The notes under the pieces are model-generated. The model ran no database searches, was not told the origin of the DNA, and saw only the letters and a list, made by a program, of their open reading frames with translations. The position numbers and the translations under genes were made by a program. DNA of 64,000 nt. It comes from Chryseomonas sp014190935. GTDB lineage: Bacteria > Pseudomonadota > Gammaproteobacteria > Pseudomonadales > Pseudomonadaceae. Shown piece after piece: positions 62,878-64,000 of this stretch. Position 1 is the stretch's first letter, and each line of letters opens with the position of its first letter. Where the stretch lies: contig NZ_JACHVV010000003.1 of assembly GCF_014190935.1 (NCBI RefSeq), positions 850,843-914,842 on the forward strand. Reading direction: 5' to 3'.

Positions 62878-62987
62878 TTTTTATTGCACTGCCCACGACC
62901 CCGGCAATGCCTTAGCATGGGAGGTTAGGCTGAACCCTATCCTTAAGGGGTAAGTCCAATCCGTCAGGTAATGCCCAAGGAAAATCC

Positions 62988-63842
62988 ATGAGCGAGCGTC
63001 CCGAAGAAACTCCGTCCAACACAGCCACCGACGGCCTCATCCCCGTGGATGAACACATCGAGGAGACGCAGGACGCCCAGGGGCGCAAGATCAGACGCCG
63101 TGGCGTGTACCTGCTGCCCAACCTCTTCACCACTGCGGCGCTCTTTGCCGGCCTCTATTCGATCATCAAGGGTGTCGCGGCTCAGACCGCCTTCATCCAG
63201 GGGCAATACGACATTGCCTCCGCAGGCTTTTCGGCCGCAGCCGCCGCCATCTTCATCGCCATGGTGCTCGATGGCCTGGATGGTCGCGTCGCCCGCATGA
63301 CCAATACCCAGAGCGCCTTCGGCGAGCAGTACGATTCGCTCTCCGACATGGTCGCCTTTGGCGTCGCACCGGCGATCCTGGCATTCCAGTGGGCCCTGAG
63401 TGGCCTGGGTAATGTCGGCTGGGCTGTTGCCTTCATCTATGTGGCAGGCGCTGCCTTGCGCCTGGCCCGCTTCAACACCCAGATCGGTTCGGTGGACAAG
63501 CGCTACTTCATCGGTCTGGCCAGTCCTTCCGCGGCGGCCCTGGTGGCCGGTACCGTCTGGTGCTTTAGTGACTTCGGCATCCAGGGCTCCAAGCTGTCTC
63601 TCCTCGTGGCCCTGATGGTCGCTGCGGCCGGCATGCTCATGGTCAGCAACTTCAAGTACTGGAGCTTCAAGACCCTTGGCCTGAAAGGACGCGTACCTTT
63701 CGTGGTCATCCTGATCGCCGTGCTGGTCTTTGCTGTGGTCTTCACCGACCCGCCGCGCGTTCTGCTGTTGGGTTTCCTGGCCTACGCGGTTTCCGGACCC
63801 TTCACCACCCTCTGGCGCAATCGCCGCGTCGGCCGCGGCTAG
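62988..63842 (+). CDS. pssA: CDP-diacylglycerol-serine O-phosphatidyltransferase
   Basis: A 284-residue CDP-alcohol phosphatidyltransferase making phosphatidylserine. The signature DGLDGRVARMTN...FGEQYDSLSDMVAFG (about 85-115) holds the four catalytic Asp (DG-x-DG-R-x8-G-x3-D-x3-D-like). About eight membrane helices follow an N-terminal charged tail of about 40 residues. AAGGAAAATCC precedes the ATG. In P. aeruginosa pssA also follows ilvIHC and lies near an rRNA operon. Confidence 0.95.
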   Translation: MSERPEETPSNTATDGLIPVDEHIEETQDAQGRKIRRRGVYLLPNLFTTAALFAGLYSIIKGVAAQTAFIQGQYDIASAGFSAAAAAIFIAMVLDGLDGRVARMTNTQSAFGEQYDSLSDMVAFGVAPAILAFQWALSGLGNVGWAVAFIYVAGAALRLARFNTQIGSVDKRYFIGLASPSAAALVAGTVWCFSDFGIQGSKLSLLVALMVAAAGMLMVSNFKYWSFKTLGLKGRVPFVVILIAVLVFAVVFTDPPRVLLLGFLAYAVSGPFTTLWRNRRVGRG

Positions 63843-63861
63843 CGGCGCGAGAGGTCTATAA

Positions 63862-63888
63862 GAAGGGGGCTGCGCAAGCAGCCCCTTC
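63862..63888 (+). terminator. Terminator of pssA
   Basis: GAAGGGGGCTGC pairs with GCAGCCCCTTC (one bulged G) around GCAA, then TTTTTTGG. Confidence 0.93.
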
Positions 63889-63915
63889 TTTTTTGGCCTT
63901 TCTGAAAATAACCTG

Positions 63916-63943
63916 TTGACCTGTCCTGAAACTCCCCTATAAT
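63916..63943 (+). promoter_or_regulatory. Stable-RNA type promoter, probably of an rRNA operon
   Basis: TTGACC, 16 bases, TATAAT, then a GC-rich discriminator GCGCCCC, the signature of ppGpp/DksA-controlled promoters. No coding start follows to the window end. In P. aeruginosa pssA and ilvIHC are near an rRNA operon, so an rrn leader is likely beyond the edge. Confidence 0.7.
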
Positions 63944-64000
63944 GCGCCCCACTTCCGGCGCAGATGCTGAAGGGGCTTGAAAATCAAGCACTTAGGTCTG

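Overview
The window is a 64-kb piece of a gamma-proteobacterial chromosome with high GC, almost certainly a Pseudomonas that is not P. aeruginosa. The evidence is gene content and order: amgK-murU cell-wall recycling, cbrX-cbrA-cbrB-crcZ, vfr, a Fur-controlled PrrF RNA beside cbpA, and a lipoprotein of the LpoP type behind the PBP1b gene. I suspect the P. oryzihabitans/psychrotolerans side of the genus, but only weakly. Nearly all of the window is core genome; there is no prophage, IS transposase, CRISPR array, tRNA or rRNA gene inside it.

Layout. 1-10.9 kb, minus strand: yeaH (cut by the left edge) and prkA; glpE, apaH, apaG, rsmA, pdxA, surA and lptD, with a MITE-like element at 5551-5739 between rsmA and pdxA. 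11-16 kb: amgK-murU-djlA, a convergent DUF3530 gene, then rpe-gph. 16-20.2 kb: a trp leader peptide and attenuator followed by contiguous trpE-trpG-trpD-trpC. 20.4-24.6 kb: a BCCT betaine-type transporter, vfr, an OsmC-like gene and speD. 24.6-31.1 kb: a Na+/H+ antiporter, a small conserved gene, a 1168-residue PAS/GAF/GGDEF/EAL protein, and two small stress-type genes. 31.2-38.8 kb, minus strand: acs, pgi, panC, panB, folK, pcnB; panD, usual between panC and pgi, is missing. 38.9-44.1 kb: the CbrAB/CrcZ carbon-catabolite system. 44.2-48.2 kb: a VOC protein, gluQ, dksA, an aminotransferase and sfsA. 48.3-52.4 kb: a nucleoside salvage cassette (CNT transporter, Tsx-like porin, cdd, deoA). 52.4-53.4 kb: prrF RNA and cbpA. 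53.5-59.2 kb: a kinase-like two-domain protein, mrcB, lpoP, yqcC-like and a DUF4124 gene. 59.3-64 kb: ilvI-ilvH-ilvC, pssA and, at the right edge, a stable-RNA type promoter that probably opens an rRNA operon.

How the parts work together. The left block serves outer-membrane biogenesis (SurA, LptD), ribosome maturation (RsmA), PLP synthesis and alarmone breakdown (ApaH). AmgK-MurU return MurNAc to the UDP-MurNAc pool, and PBP1b-LpoP make the wall. CbrA senses a nutritional cue, CbrB drives the sigma-54 promoter of crcZ, and CrcZ titrates Hfq/Crc. Vfr and CbpA are two cyclic-nucleotide-binding proteins. PrrF is the iron-starvation arm. Amino-acid genes (trp, ilv) each carry a long or regulated leader.

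The non-coding features are the most informative part: CrcZ with six A-rich motifs and its CbrB/sigma-54 control region, PrrF with a Fur box inside its promoter, the trp attenuator, and the inverted-repeat element. I did not find a convincing wholly new system; the most unusual points are the MITE-like element, the empty trpE-trpG junction, the absent panD and the nucleoside cassette.
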